Source: an uncultured Chlorobiaceae bacterium (lineage in GTDB: Bacteria; Bacteroidota; Chlorobiia; Chlorobiales; Chlorobiaceae). From it: a DNA stretch of 64,000 nt. The notes beneath the pieces are model-generated. The model had not been told where the DNA came from, did not search any database, and was given only the letters and a program-made list of their open reading frames with translations. The stretch spans positions 219,518-283,517 of the forward strand of contig CAIJGA010000008.1 of assembly GCA_903820085.1 (NCBI GenBank), given 5' to 3'. The position numbers and the translations under genes were made by a program. Each line of letters begins with the position of its first letter. Positions within the stretch are counted from its first letter, which is position 1. Positions 39,742-49,793 of the stretch are shown in pieces.

Positions 39742-40548
39742 GTGTCAGCAAATCTTGATAACATACATGATGAAGCTCGCAGGAAAGCCCTTTCATGGTC
39801 TTTTCAGGAGGAGTTTCTTGATACCGACCGACTGCGGCAGTTGTCTTACGGTAACCTTGTTCTTCGCCGTCAGGCACATCTGTTTCTCAGTCACGGAGTC
39901 ATCACGGCCATTGTGTTGCTTGGGATGTTCTGGCTTGTCACGGCCAACTGGCAGACCATTGCTTCATTGACCGGACTGTTCAAGAAGAATGAACCGATGG
40001 TTGAATGCTATGAAGTCGTCACCAATGTGACGCAGCTTCCGCCGCCGCCGCCGCTTGATATCCCTGAGCCGCCTCCTGTGACGCCTTCATCTCCTGCAGT
40101 TCCTGCACCGCCAAATATCGGCAAAATCAAACAGGTCAGTCAGAATGATGTACCCCTGCAGCAGACTCTTGCAACGCAGAAGGAGCTGAAACAGGCAATA
40201 CAGACCCAAGGTACCGGTTCTGGAAGCGGAAACAGCTCATCAGGTGATGAAGTGCCAATGTTTGTTCCCTGTGAAAAAATGCCCGGTTTTCTCGATCAGA
40301 AAAAACCGGTCTATCCTGAGATGGCAAGAATCGCCGGCATTACGGGAAAAGTTTTTGTCAGCGTGCTTATTGGCGAAGATGGCCGACCCATCAAGGCAAA
40401 GGTTATGAAACGTGTTCCGGCCGACTGTGAAGTGTTTGATGCGGTTGCCCTGAAATCCGTGATGGAATCACGATACTACCCAGGCATTCAAAACGGCAGC
40501 CCGATCAAGGTCTGGTTTACCGTTCCGATCCGCTTCCAGCTCGATTAG
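39742..40548 (+). CDS. tonB: TonB-type energy transducer
   Basis: TonB carries ExbB/ExbD energy to outer-membrane receptors. The ~268-aa protein has a cytoplasmic N-terminus of about 45 residues and one helix (SHGVITAIVLLGMFWLV). A proline-rich periplasmic spacer follows (LPPPPPLDIPEPPP). The C-terminal TonB domain follows (YPEMARIAGITGKVFVSVLIGEDG, SRYYPGIQNGSPIKVWFTVPIRF). The long N-terminal cytoplasmic part is seen in Bacteroidetes/Chlorobi TonB proteins. It is the last gene of the exb operon. No receptor gene is adjacent. Confidence 0.92.
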   Translation: MSANLDNIHDEARRKALSWSFQEEFLDTDRLRQLSYGNLVLRRQAHLFLSHGVITAIVLLGMFWLVTANWQTIASLTGLFKKNEPMVECYEVVTNVTQLPPPPPLDIPEPPPVTPSSPAVPAPPNIGKIKQVSQNDVPLQQTLATQKELKQAIQTQGTGSGSGNSSSGDEVPMFVPCEKMPGFLDQKKPVYPEMARIAGITGKVFVSVLIGEDGRPIKAKVMKRVPADCEVFDAVALKSVMESRYYPGIQNGSPIKVWFTVPIRFQLD

Positions 40549-40555
40549 CCTTCGA

Positions 40556-40819
40556 TTAGCTGGCCTGCTTTTTCTCTTGCTTTGGGCGGTAGAGCACGGC
40601 AAAAGCAATCCAGACATAGGCCCCGATCAGGGTTACGGGGCTTATAAAAAGGGTGAAAAATCCGTCAACTTCCCGCTCCAGGTACATTCCCAGGTAACTC
40701 CCGGCAATCACCAGCGCCCCGAAAGCAATCATGATATAGTTGATGGCTTCCAGGGGCATGACGGTTGCCTTATCAGCGGCTTTTTTCGGCTGTGGCTGTT
40801 TCTTCGGTAAAGATTTCAT
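40556..40819 (-). CDS. Small membrane protein, DUF3098-like
   Basis: The 87-aa protein has a basic N-terminus and two hydrophobic helices ([21 protein letters not shown], and the segment around [19 protein letters not shown]). This resembles the DUF3098 family; the function is unknown. The ATG at 40819 overlaps the 3' end of argD by 47 nt. A start at 40759 would leave a 14-nt gap and still keep both helices. It is convergent with tonB. Confidence 0.6.
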   Translation of the reverse strand: MKSLPKKQPQPKKAADKATVMPLEAINYIMIAFGALVIAGSYLGMYLEREVDGFFTLFISPVTLIGAYVWIAFAVLYRPKQEKKQAS

Positions 40820-41990
40820 CAAGTACAGTGATACAGTGTTGAGCTTCTTCCTGGCTGATGACAAGGGGAGGGAGAAGGCGGATAACGTTTACGCTGGTAG
40901 CATTGATAACAACATGTTTCTCCAGCGCCTTGCCGACATACTGTTTAGCCTCTTTATCGACGGTGATGCCGATCATCAGACCGTACTGCCGGATCTCAAG
41001 AATTTGCAGATGTTTTGCTGCCAGTTTCTGCACTTCATTATTTATAAAGGCGCCGATCTTCAGGGTATGCTCCATCAGTTTATCCGCTTCGATGGCATTG
41101 ATCATGGCAATACCAGCAGCACATGCCACCGGGTTGCCGCCAAAAGTGGTGCCGTGGTTGCCGTAGGTCAAAACATCGGCAACCTTTTCGCCGCCGATTA
41201 CCGCAGAGAGGGGCAGGCCACCGCCAAGCGGTTTGGCAAGACAGACCAGATCAGGATCGGCATCGACCTGCGTATAGCTGAAAAATGTTCCGGTTCTTCC
41301 GCAACCAGCCTGTATTTCATCGGCGACAATCAGGAAGTTGTATTGCTCCCGAAGCTCTTTCAGCCGGTCAATAAAGGGCTGCGATACCCGGTGAATGCCC
41401 CCCTCGCCCTGAACCACTTCAATAAAGACAGCAGCAGTTTTTTCAGAGACCTGTGCTTCAAGGTCAGCGATATCGTTGAAGGCAATCATGCCGGTTCCTG
41501 CAAGCAGCGGCTCGAACCCGTCAACATATTTTGGCTTGGCGGTCAGCGACATGGCGCCGTACGTCCTTCCGTGAAAACAGTTGCTGAGTGAGAGTACCTC
41601 TTTTTTCTCCTGATTGCCCGATAGGCCAGCCCATTTCCGGGCTATCTTGATGGCTGCCTCAATGGCTTCGGTGCCGCTGTTTGCAAAAAAAACCTTTGAC
41701 AGGCCGGATAGTGCAAGCAGTTTGTCGGCAAGCTCAAACTGCGGTGTCATCATGAAGAGGTTTGAGGCATGAATAAGCTTTGCAGCCTGAGAGCTTATGG
41801 CCTCTATAAGGCGCCTGTCGCCATATCCGAGGGCGTTGACGCCGATACCTGCAATCATGTCGAGATAACGGGTTCCGTCATCACTGACGAGCCATACGCC
41901 TTCGCCGTGCGTTACGGCAACTGGAAACCGGGCATAATTGTGAAAAAAAAGCTTCTGTTCTGTTTCCTGGTTTATGGCCACTCTTTTCAT
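40773..41990 (-). CDS. argD: Acetylornithine aminotransferase
   Basis: ArgD is a class III PLP aminotransferase of arginine (and often lysine) synthesis. The 405-aa protein has [46 protein letters not shown] and the PLP lysine in [14 protein letters not shown]. It is apparently cotranscribed with the small membrane protein that overlaps its end. Confidence 0.94.
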   Translation of the reverse strand: MKRVAINQETEQKLFFHNYARFPVAVTHGEGVWLVSDDGTRYLDMIAGIGVNALGYGDRRLIEAISSQAAKLIHASNLFMMTPQFELADKLLALSGLSKVFFANSGTEAIEAAIKIARKWAGLSGNQEKKEVLSLSNCFHGRTYGAMSLTAKPKYVDGFEPLLAGTGMIAFNDIADLEAQVSEKTAAVFIEVVQGEGGIHRVSQPFIDRLKELREQYNFLIVADEIQAGCGRTGTFFSYTQVDADPDLVCLAKPLGGGLPLSAVIGGEKVADVLTYGNHGTTFGGNPVACAAGIAMINAIEADKLMEHTLKIGAFINNEVQKLAAKHLQILEIRQYGLMIGITVDKEAKQYVGKALEKHVVINATSVNVIRLLPPLVISQEEAQHCITVLDEIFTEETATAEKSR

Positions 41991-42058
41991 GCTGTTTTCT
42001 GACGGTTGGTAAATGCTTGATTATAATGATGAATAACCATGCTTTCAAACATTTTTTT

Positions 42059-42259
42059 TCAGGCTTCTCTCCATGCAAGCCAGACGCGTATAATCCGCCA
42101 GACACCATAAGCGCCGGTCAGCAGGGCGTAAAGGCGGAGATCCTGTTTCATTCCGGCAGGGGAGATGTCAGGGAAAAAAAGGAGATAGAGGGCTATGCCG
42201 ACAAAGGTACTCCCCATAATCAGACCTGTGACCATCCCTGCCAGACTTTTTTTGTTCAC
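42059..42259 (-). CDS. Small two-helix membrane protein
   Basis: The 66-aa protein has two hydrophobic helices (about residues 7-28 and 42-60). Its start codon overlaps the ndh stop in an ATGA junction, so it is translationally coupled to the NADH dehydrogenase. Its function is unknown. Co-expression suggests an accessory or assembly role, but that is inference. Confidence 0.6.
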   Translation of the reverse strand: MNKKSLAGMVTGLIMGSTFVGIALYLLFFPDISPAGMKQDLRLYALLTGAYGVWRIIRVWLAWREA

Positions 42260-43560
42260 TCCTTCTCCTCCTCCACGGTATGGTGCGCACAGGGATCAGC
42301 ATCAGGATAAAAGCGCCATTCCCGGTTGACAATCAGGCGGGCGCCATAGCTGAAGGTGAAATAGGACCATCCCCATTGCAGCAGGACAAAGACCCTGTGG
42401 CGAAAGCTGGTTAGGAAATAGATATGCACCAGAAGCCAGGTAAACCAGGCAAGAATACCATCAAACTTCAGACTTCCGAATTCAACGATAGCCTTGTTTT
42501 TTCCGATGGTTGCCATCTGGCCTTTATCCCGATACCGGAATGCCTTTCTTGACTTTGTTTTCAAGTCGAGCAGAATATTTTTTCCGATAAACCGTCCCTG
42601 CTGCAAGGCAACGGGCGCAAGCCCCGGCAATGGATTTCCATTTTCGCCCACAAAGTGTGCAAGGTCTCCGCCAACAAATATTTCAGGGTGACCCGGAACA
42701 CTCATATCTTCGTTGACCACGATGCGCCCGATCCGGTCGGTTTCCACCCCGGTCATTGTTTTGCCGATTTCTATGGCGGTAACACCGGCAGCCCAGAGCA
42801 CCGTTGCCGCTTCAATGCGTTCATTGCCGATTTGCACGCCGTTTTCATCAACCTCGCTGACCATGCTGTTTGTCCAGACCTGGACGCCGAGTTTCTCTAG
42901 CGATCGTGTCGCTTTGCTTGCAAGGTCAGGAGAAAAAGAGCCAAGAATGCGCGGAGCAGCCTCAACAATAAAAATACGGGTAAGCTTGGGGTCAATGTGC
43001 CGGTAAAATTTTGAAAGGGTGTAGCGGCTCATTTCGCCGATAGAACCGGCAAGCTCAACCCCGGTTGGTCCGCCGCCGACAATAATAAAGGTCAGCAGTT
43101 TTTTACGTTCAACAAAATCAGTTGTCCGTTCAGCCCGCTCATAAGCTTCCATAACCCGTCGCCGAATCTCTTTTGCCTGAGCAAGGGTTTTAAGTCCGGG
43201 CGCAAACTCTTCCCACTCGTTATGGCCGAAATAGTGGTGCTGGACACCGCAGGCAAGTACCAAATAATCGTAAGGGATATCACTGAAATCGGTCACGACT
43301 ATTTTATTCTCAATATCAATGCGCTTGACAATACCCTTGAAGACCGTGATGTTCTGGTAGTTTGCCAGCATGTTTCTTAGCGGGGCAGCAATATCCCCCT
43401 CACCAAGCGCTGCCATGGCAACCTGATAGAGGAGCGGCTGGAAGAGGTGGTAGTTCTTCCTGTCGATGAGGGTAATCTCGATATCCTTTTTATTGCCGAG
43501 AACTCTTGCCGCATTAAATCCTGCAAATCCGCCGCCAACTATCACAACCCTTTTTATCAT
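42256..43560 (-). CDS. ndh: Type II NADH dehydrogenase (NDH-2)
   Basis: This single-subunit flavoprotein passes electrons from NAD(P)H to quinone without proton pumping. The ~434-aa protein has the FAD motif VVIVGGGFAGFNAARVLG at the N-terminus and the NAD motif TFIIVGGGPTGVELAG near residue 165. It also has a C-terminal amphipathic/hydrophobic region (WFTWLLVHIYFLTSF) for membrane contact. I chose the ATG at 43560 because the 43 upstream residues are not NDH-like. It is coupled to the small membrane protein. Confidence 0.92.
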   Translation of the reverse strand: MIKRVVIVGGGFAGFNAARVLGNKKDIEITLIDRKNYHLFQPLLYQVAMAALGEGDIAAPLRNMLANYQNITVFKGIVKRIDIENKIVVTDFSDIPYDYLVLACGVQHHYFGHNEWEEFAPGLKTLAQAKEIRRRVMEAYERAERTTDFVERKKLLTFIIVGGGPTGVELAGSIGEMSRYTLSKFYRHIDPKLTRIFIVEAAPRILGSFSPDLASKATRSLEKLGVQVWTNSMVSEVDENGVQIGNERIEAATVLWAAGVTAIEIGKTMTGVETDRIGRIVVNEDMSVPGHPEIFVGGDLAHFVGENGNPLPGLAPVALQQGRFIGKNILLDLKTKSRKAFRYRDKGQMATIGKNKAIVEFGSLKFDGILAWFTWLLVHIYFLTSFRHRVFVLLQWGWSYFTFSYGARLIVNREWRFYPDADPCAHHTVEEEKE

Positions 43561-43737
43561 GTCCTTGTTTTTACCTTTCCTGTGAAAAGGGTGAATGTAT
43601 ACTCTTTTTTTTGCAAGCCAAAGCAATGGGTAAGGCGTTATAATGCTATTTAATCGTTTTTCCCGCAATGCAGCCATATTCGTCTGCATTTTTTTCTATT
43701 CCGCAACAGAGAGCGTGCCATTGCGGGCTCTTTCTTT

Positions 43738-44238
43738 TCAGGTGAGGTGTTCAATGATGTTGGCGTGCCGGGGAAACTGTTGTTGCAGTATTTTTTTGTC
43801 GGCAAAAGCAAAGTCGCTGAACTCAAAACCGGGAGCGACGACGCAGCTTACCAGCGAGTAGCTTTCTTCCCCGGGGTTTTCGCAACAGGCGCCGAACCAG
43901 CTCTCTCTGGGGACGGCACCCTGCACAACCTGCCCTTTCCAGGGCGCGAGGCCGAGCGTAAAGCTGGACGGTTCACCCTTTACAGGAAAAAAATGAACTG
44001 TGAGCGGATGGCCCGCATGGAAGAACCAGAGCTCATCGGAATGAATCCGGTGCAGTCTTGAGCGATCCGAGCCCCTGAGCAGGTAATAAATGGCTGTCGC
44101 ATAAGAGCGAGGGCCATTGAAAGGAGTTGCACCAGTGAAGGAATATGAGTCCAGGCTCCGATAGGTCTCCCGATAAAATCCGCCTTCCGGATGTGCCATA
44201 AGTTTGAGGCTCTCGATCCAGAACTCAGCTTTTTCCAT
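43738..44238 (-). CDS. Cupin protein, DUF985 (Cupin_5) family
   Basis: The ~166-aa single-domain cupin has the family segments [41 protein letters not shown] and [21 protein letters not shown]. The enzymatic role is not established. The ATG at 44238 overlaps the end of purE by 14 nt. An upstream start at 44304 would lie deep inside purE and is less likely. Confidence 0.88.
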   Translation of the reverse strand: MEKAEFWIESLKLMAHPEGGFYRETYRSLDSYSFTGATPFNGPRSYATAIYYLLRGSDRSRLHRIHSDELWFFHAGHPLTVHFFPVKGEPSSFTLGLAPWKGQVVQGAVPRESWFGACCENPGEESYSLVSCVVAPGFEFSDFAFADKKILQQQFPRHANIIEHLT

Positions 44239-44752
44239 AGAGCTTCTCACGGATTTTTGCGGTTTTTTGCCGGGATGCGTCAGCAAGTTTTTTTCGGAAC
44301 TCAAGCAGGGTTGCCATCAAAGCTTCGTCAGAAAGTGCAAGAATCTGCACGGCAAGCAGGGCGGCATTCCGGGCATTGTCGATACCTACCGTTGCCACAG
44401 GAATACCCGCAGGCATCTGCACGATGGAGTAGAGCGAATCCTGGCCGTTGAGTTTTTTGCTGAAAATCGGCACGCCGATAACCGGCAGCACCGTCATGGC
44501 CGCCGTAACACCTGGCAGGTGAGCCGCGCCTCCAGCTCCGGCAATGATGACTTTCAGGCCACGCTCAATGGCTGATGTGGCATATGCTTCGAGGTCGTGC
44601 GGTGTCCGGTGTGCTGAAATAACGGAGATTTCTGAGGCAATACCGAACTCGTCACAGACCATGACGGCCTCCTTCATGATGTCGAAATCAGAGTCGGAAC
44701 CCATGATGATGCCGACAACCGGCCTGTTATTGTCCACTGCTTTTTGTGTCAT
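44225..44752 (-). CDS. purE: N5-CAIR mutase, class I PurE
   Basis: PurE converts N5-CAIR to CAIR in purine synthesis. The 175-aa protein has the substrate loop [13 protein letters not shown] near residue 17. It also has [13 protein letters not shown] and the [17 protein letters not shown] signature. The overlapping cupin gene downstream implies cotranscription. No purK is adjacent. It is divergent from hemN. Confidence 0.97.
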   Translation of the reverse strand: MTQKAVDNNRPVVGIIMGSDSDFDIMKEAVMVCDEFGIASEISVISAHRTPHDLEAYATSAIERGLKVIIAGAGGAAHLPGVTAAMTVLPVIGVPIFSKKLNGQDSLYSIVQMPAGIPVATVGIDNARNAALLAVQILALSDEALMATLLEFRKKLADASRQKTAKIREKLYGKS

Positions 44753-44972
44753 GTAAAGGTGCTGCTAATTTATGGTAGATAAGCGGTTTTCGTATAAGCC
44801 TAACGGGGCGAAATAGGAGTTCTTGCTGGTCATATTCCTATCGCAGGGTGTGAGGTGAGAGAAGCAAGGATTTCAAGGCGGTTTATGGGATAACGATTTA
44901 TGAAATTGCCGAGTTTTATGTATTTTCCCGAGAGCTAATTTAAAAAAATAATACTTGTAGAGGAAGATAACA

Positions 44973-46391
44973 ATGGCAACTAATCTCGCAGTAAAGTACA
45001 GTAATCCCGGTCCCCGTTACACCAGTTATCCGACCATTCCTTCATGGAGCACCGACGGTGTTACCCAGGAACAGTGGAAAGAGGCGATGGTCAAAGGTTT
45101 TAACGACAGTAATGATACGACCGGAATCAGCCTGTATATTCATATTCCCTACTGTGAAAACCACTGTTACTTCTGCGGCTGCAACGCTCACCGCACTCAG
45201 GATCACTCTTACGAAACACCCTATCTTGAGGCGCTGCTCAAAGAGTGGCAGATGTATATTGATGTTTTTCCCGGCAGGCTCAATGTCAAGGAGCTGCACA
45301 TCGGCGGCGGCACCCCGACCTTTTTCAGCCCTGAAAACCTTGTCAGGCTTATCGATGGCATCTGCAAGCACGTCAACAAGATGGACAACTACATGTTCAG
45401 CTTTGAGACCAATCCCAAGTCAACCTCAAAGGAGCACCTCGAAGCGCTCTACAGTGTCGGCTTCCGCCGCATGAGTTTTGGCATACAGGATTTCGATCCG
45501 GTTGTGCAGCAGGAGATCAACCGCCTCCAGTCATTCGAGCTGGTCAAGGAAAAGGTTGACCTTGCCCGCGAGATCGGCTTTACTTCAATCAATTTTGACC
45601 TTGTCTACGGCCTTCCCAAGCAGACAATGGCCACGATCACCGATACCATTCAGAAGGTGATGGAGCTGAAACCCGATCGTCTTGCTTTTTATGCCTACGG
45701 TCATAATCCGCACATGTACGAAGGGCAGCGCAAGTTCAAGGAAGAGGATCTGCCGGTTGGCGATGTCAAGCAGGAACTCTACGACAAGGGGAGTGCCATG
45801 CTGGAGTCTATCGGCTATCATGAAATCGGCATGGACCATTTCGCCATCGAAGGGGATGCACTCTATATTGCCGCGAAAAACGGCACCCTGCACCGCAATT
45901 TCATGGGCTATACTGAAAATACCACCCAGATGATGCTGGCGATCGGATCATCCTCCATCAGCGATACCTGGTACGCTTTTGCACAGAACGAGCGCGACGA
46001 CATCGACTATATCAGAGTTGTAAACGAAGGGCGCTTCCCGCTCCATCGCGGTCACCTGCTGACCGACGAGGATCTGGTACTGCGCCGTCATATCCTTAAC
46101 CTGATGTGCAAACAGGAGACCTCATGGGCAGATCCGAAGCTCTACACGGAAGAACTTGATATTGCACTTTACCGCCTTGAAGACATGGAGAATGACGGGC
46201 TGGTTATTTTGGGTGACAAGAGTGTTCGCGTTACCGATGTTGGCATACCGTTCCTCCGCAATATCTGTATGGCCTTCGACGCAAGGCTCTGGAGTTCCGA
46301 CAGCCTTTCAAAGGCTTATAATGTTTCACGGGATATCCAGAAGACCTATATCGAGAAAGCCCGCCTTGCAAAGGCACAAAAAGTCAGTTGA
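44973..46391 (+). CDS. hemN: Oxygen-independent coproporphyrinogen III oxidase
   Basis: This radical SAM enzyme decarboxylates coproporphyrinogen III for haem and chlorophyll synthesis under anoxia. The 472-aa protein starts with [13 protein letters not shown]. The cluster motif [15 protein letters not shown] (CxxxCxxCxC) near residue 57 marks true HemN over HemW. The GGGTPTF and SFGIQDFD segments follow. A purine-rich site precedes the ATG. This suits a strictly anaerobic phototroph with heavy tetrapyrrole demand. It has its own terminator. Confidence 0.95.
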   Translation: MATNLAVKYSNPGPRYTSYPTIPSWSTDGVTQEQWKEAMVKGFNDSNDTTGISLYIHIPYCENHCYFCGCNAHRTQDHSYETPYLEALLKEWQMYIDVFPGRLNVKELHIGGGTPTFFSPENLVRLIDGICKHVNKMDNYMFSFETNPKSTSKEHLEALYSVGFRRMSFGIQDFDPVVQQEINRLQSFELVKEKVDLAREIGFTSINFDLVYGLPKQTMATITDTIQKVMELKPDRLAFYAYGHNPHMYEGQRKFKEEDLPVGDVKQELYDKGSAMLESIGYHEIGMDHFAIEGDALYIAAKNGTLHRNFMGYTENTTQMMLAIGSSSISDTWYAFAQNERDDIDYIRVVNEGRFPLHRGHLLTDEDLVLRRHILNLMCKQETSWADPKLYTEELDIALYRLEDMENDGLVILGDKSVRVTDVGIPFLRNICMAFDARLWSSDSLSKAYNVSRDIQKTYIEKARLAKAQKVS

Positions 46392-46415
46392 ACACTCTGG
46401 TTCAGCACAATTTGA

Positions 46416-46444
46416 AAAGGGTGATCTTGGTCACCCTTTTTTTA
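46416..46444 (+). terminator. Terminator after hemN
   Basis: A perfect 10-bp stem (aaaagggtga / tcaccctttt) has a 6-nt loop and a T-run, about 25 nt after the hemN stop. Confidence 0.9.
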
Positions 46445-46454
46445 TGTCCATGCT

Positions 46455-47594
46455 ATGAAAAAAAAGATAAAAATAGGCTTTATAGGAAGCGGTTGGGCTA
46501 AAGTGGCACAGGCTCCCGCCTTCTCGCTAATGGAAAATGTGGAGCTTTCGGCAGTGGCAAGCCCGACCGCAGAGCACCGTCAGGCGTTCATGCAGAGGTT
46601 CGATATCAGCAAGGGTTTTGCCGACTGGCGCGACATGCTGCACTGCGATCTTGATCTGGTCTGCGTCACCACGCCGCCCTTTCTCCATGCGGAGATGGTG
46701 ACCGGCCTGCTTCAAAGCGGCATAAGTGTGCTCTGCGAAAAACCCTTTGCTCTCAATGTTGCCGATGCGACAGTCATGGCTGACGTTGCGGAGAACGCGA
46801 CTGGTTTTGCGATTCTCGATCATCAGATGCGTTTTCATCCTGCGGTTCGCTGCATGAAACAGATGATTGACAGCGGTGAAATCGGCAAAGTGTATGAAGT
46901 CCGTGCCGTCATCAATCTTGCCAGCCGCAACCGCCCCGACATGCCGTGGTCATGGTGGTGTGATTCGGAAAAGGGGGGCGGAGCCCTTGGAGCGCTAGGC
47001 TCTCATCTGGTCGATCTGAACCGCTATCTGGTCGGTGAAATTGCTGAAGTGTCATGCAACCTCTCAACCAGCATCCCGTTCCGGCCAGACCGTTCAGGCA
47101 AGCCCTGTGCCGTCACTTCCGATGATAATTTCGCCATGATGATGAAATTCGGTCCCTCATCCATTGCCCTTGGAAGCACCTCGCTGATGCATGTTACCAC
47201 TGTCGGAGCCTACACCTGGTTTTCAGTCGAAATCGTCGGCAGCCTCAAAACCATCCGGCTTGACGGCGCCGCACGATTGTGGGAGATTGCAAACAGCGAT
47301 GCCAAAGGGGTCCGCAGCCTGATTGATGCGCCCCGATGGAAGCAGGTTGAACCGATGCTGTCGTGGGATGAACTTGTTGTGCAGGAAAAAATCCAGCAGT
47401 CATCTCTTGCCGTTCATGGGATTTTTGCCGTTGGCTTTGCCTTTCTTGCCCACCGCATTGTCAAGGCACTCAAAAACAAGGAAAAAATCCTTCATGATGC
47501 CGCCGGCTTTCCAGATGGACTCATGATTCAGAAGGTGCTCCATGCTGCCCGTGAATCCGACAGGCTTCGCAGTTGGGTAAAAATCTTGCCCTGA
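46455..47594 (+). CDS. Gfo/Idh/MocA family oxidoreductase
   Basis: The 379-aa NAD(P)-dependent oxidoreductase has an N-terminal Rossmann motif ([17 protein letters not shown]) and the EKP catalytic motif in [10 protein letters not shown] near residue 97. A C-terminal beta domain follows. The family acts on sugars, inositols and some tetrapyrroles; the substrate cannot be read. Its 3' end overlaps the frame of the SMR gene, so the two may be cotranscribed. Confidence 0.88.
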   Translation: MKKKIKIGFIGSGWAKVAQAPAFSLMENVELSAVASPTAEHRQAFMQRFDISKGFADWRDMLHCDLDLVCVTTPPFLHAEMVTGLLQSGISVLCEKPFALNVADATVMADVAENATGFAILDHQMRFHPAVRCMKQMIDSGEIGKVYEVRAVINLASRNRPDMPWSWWCDSEKGGGALGALGSHLVDLNRYLVGEIAEVSCNLSTSIPFRPDRSGKPCAVTSDDNFAMMMKFGPSSIALGSTSLMHVTTVGAYTWFSVEIVGSLKTIRLDGAARLWEIANSDAKGVRSLIDAPRWKQVEPMLSWDELVVQEKIQQSSLAVHGIFAVGFAFLAHRIVKALKNKEKILHDAAGFPDGLMIQKVLHAARESDRLRSWVKILP

Positions 47595-47599
47595 ACGCC

Positions 47600-47929
47600 A
47601 TGTCATGGATATACCTGATCATTGCCGGCTTTCTCGAATGCGGCTGGGCCCTCAGCCTCAAATATACCGAAGGCTTTACGCGCCCTTTGCCTTCGCTCAT
47701 GACGGCTGCGGCCATGATAGCAAGTTTCTGGTTCCTTTCACTAGCCATGAAAACCATTCCGGTCGGTACGGCCTATGCCGTCTGGACCGGAATCGGCGCC
47801 ACCGGGGTCGCCCTTGCCGGAATGCTCTTTTTTGACGAACCCCGCGATATTGCCCGCATACTCTGCCTGCTGCTGATCCTGAGCGGCGTTATCGGGCTGA
47901 AGATTTTTTCCGGAGGAAAGCTGCTATAA
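47600..47929 (+). CDS. SMR-family exporter, Gdx/SugE type
   Basis: The 109-aa four-helix transporter has the SMR glutamate in [15 protein letters not shown] (residue ~13). It also has the Gdx/SugE-like segments [10 protein letters not shown] and [16 protein letters not shown]. That subfamily exports guanidinium and some small quaternary amines. I chose the ATG at 47600 because it gives the usual 105-110 aa. No guanidine riboswitch is visible upstream, and the preceding oxidoreductase ends only 6 nt before. Confidence 0.87.
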   Translation: MSWIYLIIAGFLECGWALSLKYTEGFTRPLPSLMTAAAMIASFWFLSLAMKTIPVGTAYAVWTGIGATGVALAGMLFFDEPRDIARILCLLLILSGVIGLKIFSGGKLL

Positions 47930-48106
47930 AAGGGTGATGGCGGAGCATGCATATCTGACAAGCTCATAAAATCCAGCTCTATGTTTTTATTTGTGTTTAG
48001 GCGTTCATTTTTTGCAAGTGCTCACCCTTATCATTACACTGAAAGAAGCAACGTTTTAAAGGGTCGCCGCCGTTCAGGGGCTTTTTCTTTTTCATAACTG
48101 TCCACA

Positions 48107-48568
48107 ATGTTCATGATAACTTCATTTGAAGACCGTCTTTTAAGTGCATTACGAGCCTTTAATCATCTTCTGCATGCTTTTCTTGCAATAGCACTGGTTC
48201 TGGCAAGCATGATGGTTGTATGGGAGTTTTCTATGGATGTGGTTCATTCATTTGAGGTAAATAATCTTGCTTCAGGCTTTTTGAAAGCGCTGGGAACTCT
48301 TTTTATTGTTTGGACGCTATCGAGCCTGATTTCTGCAGAGATTAATTATGTACAGAGCGGACGGTTTCATGTTATCGTTTTTATTGAAGTTGCCATGATA
48401 AGTCTCCTTCGGCAGCTTATTGTTGAACCAGTTCGCACCGCAACAGACGGACAAAATCTGGAACAGCTTACCAGTTCCTGGCATTATGGTCTTCTTCTTG
48501 CATCACTTCTTGTCATCGGCGTTCTGCACAAGCTGGTTACCAGTTCAGAAAACAAGGGTACGGTCTAG
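48107..48568 (+). CDS. PsiE-like membrane protein
   Basis: The 153-aa protein has four membrane helices (about residues 17-40, 55-77, 85-105 and 125-145). It resembles the phosphate-starvation-inducible PsiE family (SFEDRLLSALRAFNHLLHAFL). The function is unknown. It is the last core-like gene before the accessory island, and degenerate repeats begin 14 nt after its stop. Confidence 0.75.
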   Translation: MFMITSFEDRLLSALRAFNHLLHAFLAIALVLASMMVVWEFSMDVVHSFEVNNLASGFLKALGTLFIVWTLSSLISAEINYVQSGRFHVIVFIEVAMISLLRQLIVEPVRTATDGQNLEQLTSSWHYGLLLASLLVIGVLHKLVTSSENKGTV

Positions 48569-48581
48569 AACCCTGCGATAG

Positions 48582-48819
48582 AATTCAATCCATCCCCACA
48601 CAGGGGAGGCGACAAAAGTGAACGAAGTGAACGCCCAAAAAAAAGAGTTTCAATCCAAGCGCCCGCGAGGGGCGCGGGCGGAGGAGGCAAAACTAGACAA
48701 AATAGACACTCAAAAAAAAGGGCCAATCCATGCACCTTCAGGGAGTGCGGCCATCCCAGGGCAGGGATAAGGTCAATCGATGTTAACGGTTCAATCCATA
48801 GGTCTGCAAGGGGGGGGGT
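48582..48819 (+). CRISPR. Relic CRISPR-like array, four degenerate repeats
   Basis: Four 32-nt units begin at 48582, 48647, 48720 and 48788, each around a CAATCC core. Unit-to-unit distances are 65, 73 and 68, leaving 33-, 41- and 36-nt intervals. Unit 1 ends GGCGAC and carries a tcccc/gggga hairpin. Unit 2 carries a perfect cgcccgcg/cgcgggcg hairpin. Unit 3 carries gcac/gtgc. Unit 4 keeps only the 5' part. The form matches, from memory, type I-C style repeats (GTTTCAATCCACGC...GCGAC). The units differ strongly from each other and no cas gene is near, so the array must be inactive. Confidence 0.5.
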
Positions 48820-48940
48820 TGTGGTTTAGGCAAGCAAGTTGAGTATCGGTATTGCTGTGGGTTGTGCCGGCCGGTAGAGGGTGGATGAAAGTCAAGTGGT
48901 GTGATCGTCGCCAGTAACGCAAACCGTCTGGCGCTTAAAA

Positions 48941-49759
48941 ATGGAGAAAAGTATTTTACAAAAATCACTTCGGCTTATACCTGATTGGGCGACTAAACAA
49001 GCAAGGCTAACGAGGGCCTTTGTGATGTCCATTCTTTATCATGGTGAGGAGCGCTGGTGTCCGGTTTGCGAAAAATCCTCGCGGAAATTTCATCCGTTTG
49101 GCATTGTTCCACGTGAAGACGCCCGGTGCATGATTTGTGGAGCTTTGGAAAGGCATCGCTTTGTTTGGCAATACTTTAGCAGGTTGACCAATCTGTTTGA
49201 CGGAACGCCTAAAAAAATGCTCCATGTGGCACCGGAACCATGCTTTAAGTCCATATTGAGAAACCGTTTAGGGCAGGATTATATTACAGCAGACTTGTCA
49301 GACCCGCGTGTTATGGTGAAAATGGATATTACGAACATCCAATATCCAGACGAGTACTTTGATTTTATCTATTGCAGTCATGTTTTGGAGCACGTTCAAG
49401 ATGACAAAAGGGCTATGAGAGAATTCTGCCGAGTCTTGAAACAAGGTGGAGGGGCTATTCTACTTGTTCCCATCACTGCAGACAGGACTATTGAAGATTT
49501 TTCGATAGTTGATCCGTCTGAACGCCTGAGAGTATTTGGGCAGGGAGACCATGTTCGGCGTTACGGCACAGATTATATTGACAGACTCCGCGAATCCGGG
49601 TTCACGGTAAAGGTTAGTTCCGTTTCTGATTTATTTGAGAAGCATGATATTGAGCGTATGGGTCTTACGCCTGCAAGTGGAGAGATTTATTACTGTAGCA
49701 AATTCAATCAGGATGGCAGAGGATTTGCCGTCGACGATCTGAAAACGGTCAGCTATTGA
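48941..49759 (+). CDS. SAM-dependent methyltransferase with N-terminal zinc ribbon
   Basis: The 272-aa protein has a CPVC...CMICG four-cysteine element at residues ~40-70. A class I methyltransferase domain follows, without a perfect glycine motif I but with VKMDITNIQYPDEYFDFIYCSHVLEHV (motifs 2-4). A VLKQGGGAILLVP strand comes next. Methyltransf_11-type enzymes of this kind often sit in glycan clusters; here it is alone. The ATG at 48941 has no clear ribosome site. Confidence 0.78.
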   Translation: MEKSILQKSLRLIPDWATKQARLTRAFVMSILYHGEERWCPVCEKSSRKFHPFGIVPREDARCMICGALERHRFVWQYFSRLTNLFDGTPKKMLHVAPEPCFKSILRNRLGQDYITADLSDPRVMVKMDITNIQYPDEYFDFIYCSHVLEHVQDDKRAMREFCRVLKQGGGAILLVPITADRTIEDFSIVDPSERLRVFGQGDHVRRYGTDYIDRLRESGFTVKVSSVSDLFEKHDIERMGLTPASGEIYYCSKFNQDGRGFAVDDLKTVSY

Positions 49760-49793
49760 TTTTATGGTTATGTGACAACAGCATCTCTTATAG

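Noticed and set aside
40740..41591. 283-aa open frame on the + strand over argD
   Set aside because: It is antisense to a complete ArgD and reflects codon bias, with no family resemblance.
47930..48106. Guanidine riboswitch or regulatory RNA around the Gdx/SugE gene
   Set aside because: No matching motif upstream or downstream, and the exporter follows an oxidoreductase by 6 nt.
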